A DNA stretch of 64,000 nt, taken from NCBI GenBank assembly GCA_949318235.1, contig OX439136.1:6534165-6598164 (forward strand), given 5' to 3'. The notes beneath the pieces were generated by a model, which saw only the letters and a list, made by a program, of their open reading frames with translations, did not search any database and was not told where the DNA came from. Both the position numbers and the translations under genes were made by a program. How positions within the stretch are numbered: the first letter of the stretch is position 1; each line of letters opens with the position of its first letter. Origin of the DNA: Ecdyonurus torrentis (Eukaryota > Arthropoda > Insecta > Ephemeroptera > Heptageniidae). Below, piece after piece: positions 60,833 to 64,000 of the stretch.

Positions 60833-61121
60833 AGGCCCTGAAACGCGTGAATTAAGTTTTGCTATATTGATACTAAAGAACGAACGACATAATATACAAT
60901 CCTATTACTATAGATATAATAGATAAGAATCAGCAATAAGTTACATAATGATTATCATTTTATCAATGTTTGAAATACAAGTTTTATATAAGAACTTAAA
61001 TCAGCCTACTTTTTTTCCTGTGAACGGCCGGTTATTAGCATTGAAAAGTATTCTTATAAAAAAAGATTGTATCTGTATTATGAGGAAAAATTAATACGGT
61101 CAAATTTATATACAGCTGTAT

Positions 61122-61287
<166 letters not shown>

Positions 61288-62284
61288 AACTTCAACTTCC
61301 ATCAACATGATTTTTTATTTTAATAGCATCGTATTGTGCGATATATCATGTAAAGTATATCTTATCGGTGATTTTTTTTTAGTTATTTTAGTTATTAGCT
61401 TTGAACATGTAAAAATGTGACAGGCATGCGTCAAAAATATTTTCCTTTGTAAATTTAGTAGTTTTCTTAAAACCTGTTTAATATAAGGATGGTCCAGCAA
61501 TGTTTATGTAACATTAGGGGTTCCCTGCTGCGATAATGTGACTTAATATATACATCACCACCAGTAACTAGGTTTTTTACACAGACAAAAATAAATAGAA
61601 ATTATGCTAGATTATTTTTAGCACAATTAGTTCGGAACTGTATAACTTATGCTATACTTCATAATAGCTATACATGTTACATAGCATAAATAATATGTTG
61701 TACAGCATAATTAATGCTATAATGACATAAATGCAGAATAAGTTATGAAATTTAGTATTACCATGTAGTATATTAAAAAATTCCTATAAATTATGCATTA
61801 ATAAAATTTTGCAGTAATTCTAACGATTTAATCTATATTTTTAAAATTAAAGTTTTTTTGTTTGTAAATCAGCAAGAATTAAGAATTAGAACAAGAAAGA
61901 GTACATGAATAATTCACCTTTGAAAAATTGATATTTTGCGCTGTATTTTCGCAGTAGGGTCATAAGCTTAATCGAAAAATTAATAAATTAAAAATATATG
62001 TAATATAATTATACAAAGCAAATAAACGTACTAATAAATATAAATATAATTAATTTTAATAGGTAATAATAAATACTAAGACATTTTTCATTAACACTTT
62101 CAAAATAATGTAATAATATCTATCAAAGTATGGTTAAATAAATTTATAAATGTCAAGTTGTTTTAAAGAAAAGGAAATTTAGAGCACGCGTTTGTAATTT
62201 CATTATTTTTTTTATTGGTATCTTTAGTGGAGCCATAGAGTGTGAGTTATGCGTAACGACATAAGACAGGTATTAAGGGAGAAC

Positions 62285-62397
62285 GGGTGCGGGCGTGGTG
62301 ACCACGTGGTGTCCAGTGTGCGAGAGAAGGGAAGAACAGGTTGCGAGTCAGTATAAATACTCGAGGTTCGCACCACAAAGTCACATTTCACATCAAC
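62285..62397 (+). promoter_or_regulatory. Cuticle-gene promoter module, copy 15
   Basis: GTGCGGGCGTGGTGACCACGTGG (CACGTG 62303-62308), GTGTCCAGTGTGCGAGAGAAG, GGGAAGAACAGG, TATAAAT at 62352-62358, CTCGAG. The shortest clean version of the module. Confidence 0.84.
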
Positions 62398-63268
62398 ATG
62401 TTCTCCAAGGTAAGAACTAGCAGAGTAAAATATTATTAGAATTAAATTTTAATTAAAAATTAGTCGAAAAATCTATTCCATACAATTGCATTAACTATAA
62501 TATAATTTTTTATCAGTATTTTATTTTTTTACAAAAATGTATTTGGGCAATCTAGGATATACGATTTGTTGTGCAATAATAGGCATTTTTGTTTCAAATC
62601 TTATAAATATTTTTTTGTTTTAGATCCTCGCCCTCAGCGCCCTTGTGGCCGTCGCTAGCGCCGGAGTCGTTGCCCCCGTTGGCTACGCCGCACCCGCTCT
62701 GGGATACGCCCGCGCTGCCTACGCCGCACCCGCTCTGGGATACGCCCGCGCTGCCTACGCCGCACCCGCTCTGGGATACGCTCGCGCTGCCTATGCTCCA
62801 GCTGCCTATGCCGCTCCCCTCGCTCGTGCCTACGCCGCACCCGTTGCCACCTACGCTCATGCTCCAGTAGCCACCTACGCCGCTGCCCCCGCCCTCGCTA
62901 AGGCTGTTGTCCCCGCTGAGTACGACGCTCACCCACAATACAACTTCGCTTACTCCGTAGCCGATGCTCTCACCGGAGACAACAAGGAACAACACGAACA
63001 ACGTGACGGAGATGTCGTCCAGGGATCTTACTCTCTCATCGAGTCTGACGGAACCCGTCGTACCGTCGACTACACCGCTGATCCCATCAACGGATTCAAC
63101 GCTGTTGTCCACAAGGAGCCCGTTGTACAGAAGGCTATCGTTGCTGCCCCAGCTATCGCTAAGGTCGCTGCCCCACTTGCCTATGCTTCCCCTATTGCCC
63201 GTGCCTACGCCGCACCCGCATACGGTTACGCCGCTCCCGCTTATGCCCGCGCTGCCTATATCCACTAA
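62398..63268 (+). CDS. RR-2 cuticle protein, copy 15 (group A), 218 aa
   Basis: Exon 1 is 62398-62409; a 214-base intron with a GTTTTAG acceptor; exon 2 is 62624-63268. Signal peptide [14 protein letters not shown]. Directly after GVVAPVGY come three [12 protein letters not shown] units; the [13 protein letters not shown] block is missing, exactly as in copy 1, which has one unit fewer. RR-2 domain about 103-169 ([28 protein letters not shown]). Tail is identical in layout to copy 1 (49 residues, ending [15 protein letters not shown]). It is the only copy whose 3' UTR has lost the TGTAAATA element and the TATTGTAAATATTCCCC block. Confidence 0.94.
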
Positions 63269-63456
63269 GAACTTCCTAATCTTCCCTTAACTTTTTCTTC
63301 AAAAAGAAAATCCTTCTTATTTCTTATAGAACACTAATATGATATTCATATTTTGTGTTTGAGGGTGATACATTATATTCATGTGATCAATTCTATTATT
63401 TATGTACCTGACTTCATTGTTCACTGTTGTATACACTCACGTGTCCTCATAATAAA
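63269..63456 (+). terminator. 3' UTR of copy 15 (unrelated, no PUF element)
   Basis: No TGTANATA and none of the shared 3' UTR words. The first AATAAA is at 63451-63456, about 180 bases after the stop, so the UTR is about twice the usual length and probably newly acquired. Confidence 0.65.
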
Positions 63457-64000
63457 CAAACATCTTTTAAACCTTACATATCTGTTCTGACTTACAATCC
63501 TTTTGTTTCACAAAACAAATTATTAAATTACAATATTATAATTATTGTATATTTTATACTTCAATGTATAGTATATGAAGAGAAAGCTCTAATTTTGATA
63601 AATTCATGCAAAGTTATGGGTACTCTTTGCCAAGTACAAAATAAAATAGGTCAGAAAATTACGTATTAAATAAGTACGCAATATTTTAGAAGTGTACTGT
63701 TTTGCATCATTTACTTCCGCAAATAAAAGATAATATTTTAATTTTTAATCTTTTTAATAATGCTTTTCTTTGAAGCATTATTATTATTATTATTATTATT
63801 TTTTTTTTTTTTTTTTTGCATAAACTTATTCTATGAAACTCCGAGTAAAATACAAGATAAATAAGACTCTATTTTCTAAAAATGTTATACTATATAGGCG
63901 AGTCCTCAATATTTAATTTATGAATTCCCATGCAATGTTATATTATATTTCATTTTTATCAGGTACCACTTAAGTTTTAAATTACAAAACAAATATTAAT
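63457..64000. other. Downstream flank of copy 15
   Basis: AT-rich, with an ATT tract at about 63778-63800 and a T run after it. No further promoter module appears before the window ends. Confidence 0.6.

Overview
The window is a eukaryotic, very AT-rich genomic segment in which the only genes I can support are 15 head-to-tail copies of one family, all on the + strand. Each encodes a secreted, Ala/Tyr/Pro-rich cuticle protein with one RR-2 (Rebers-Riddiford, chitin_bind_4) chitin-binding domain. The [14 protein letters not shown]...TGDNK...RDGDVV.GSYSL...[17 protein letters not shown] consensus is of insect type. With the spliceosomal introns, TATA-box promoters, AATAAA signals and dense short transposons, this points to an insect. 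The order cannot be fixed from the sequence.

Every gene has the same plan. A compact conserved promoter ends in TATAAATACTCGAGG, followed about 30 bases later by GTCACATTTCACATCAACATG. This implies a 5' leader of only about 15 bases. Exon 1 codes for four residues (MFSK, MFTK or MFCK), and a phase-0 intron of 145-535 bases splits the signal peptide. Exon 2 carries the rest: signal peptide to about residue 17, 2-5 copies of a 12-residue [12 protein letters not shown] unit, the RR-2 domain of about 67 residues, and a low-complexity tail ending AYIH or AYVH. Fourteen of the 15 3' UTRs carry TGTANATA, the Pumilio/PUF consensus, 18-38 bases after the stop.

Layout: genes at 44-902, 5467-6476, 9616-10684, 13440-14509, 17794-18892, 21563-22656, 25512-26564, 29592-30706, 33442-34498, 36877-37889, 40294-41389, 46405-47376, 51801-52665, 58390-59584 and 62398-63268. 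They fall into three sequence groups: A (44, 40294, 51801, 62398; KEQHEQ, VVQG and [10 protein letters not shown]), B (5467 to 36877) and C (46405, 58390; [12 protein letters not shown] signal and [13 protein letters not shown] tail). Flanking DNA shows recent segmental duplication: a 3.8-4.2 kb one-gene unit (about 6.5-14.5 kb) and a roughly 8 kb two-gene unit (about 14.6-22.7 versus 22.8-30.7 kb).

The intergenic DNA is a rich collection of small non-autonomous transposons: TTAA-flanked MITEs of several families, palindromic hairpin elements, a foldback-like element with 33-base subrepeats, LINE 3' ends, and long TA, GA and GATT microsatellites. Because the blocks are duplicated, several insertions have their empty site inside the same window, which gives direct evidence of insertion and of target duplication. 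I saw no tRNA, rRNA, CRISPR or second gene family.
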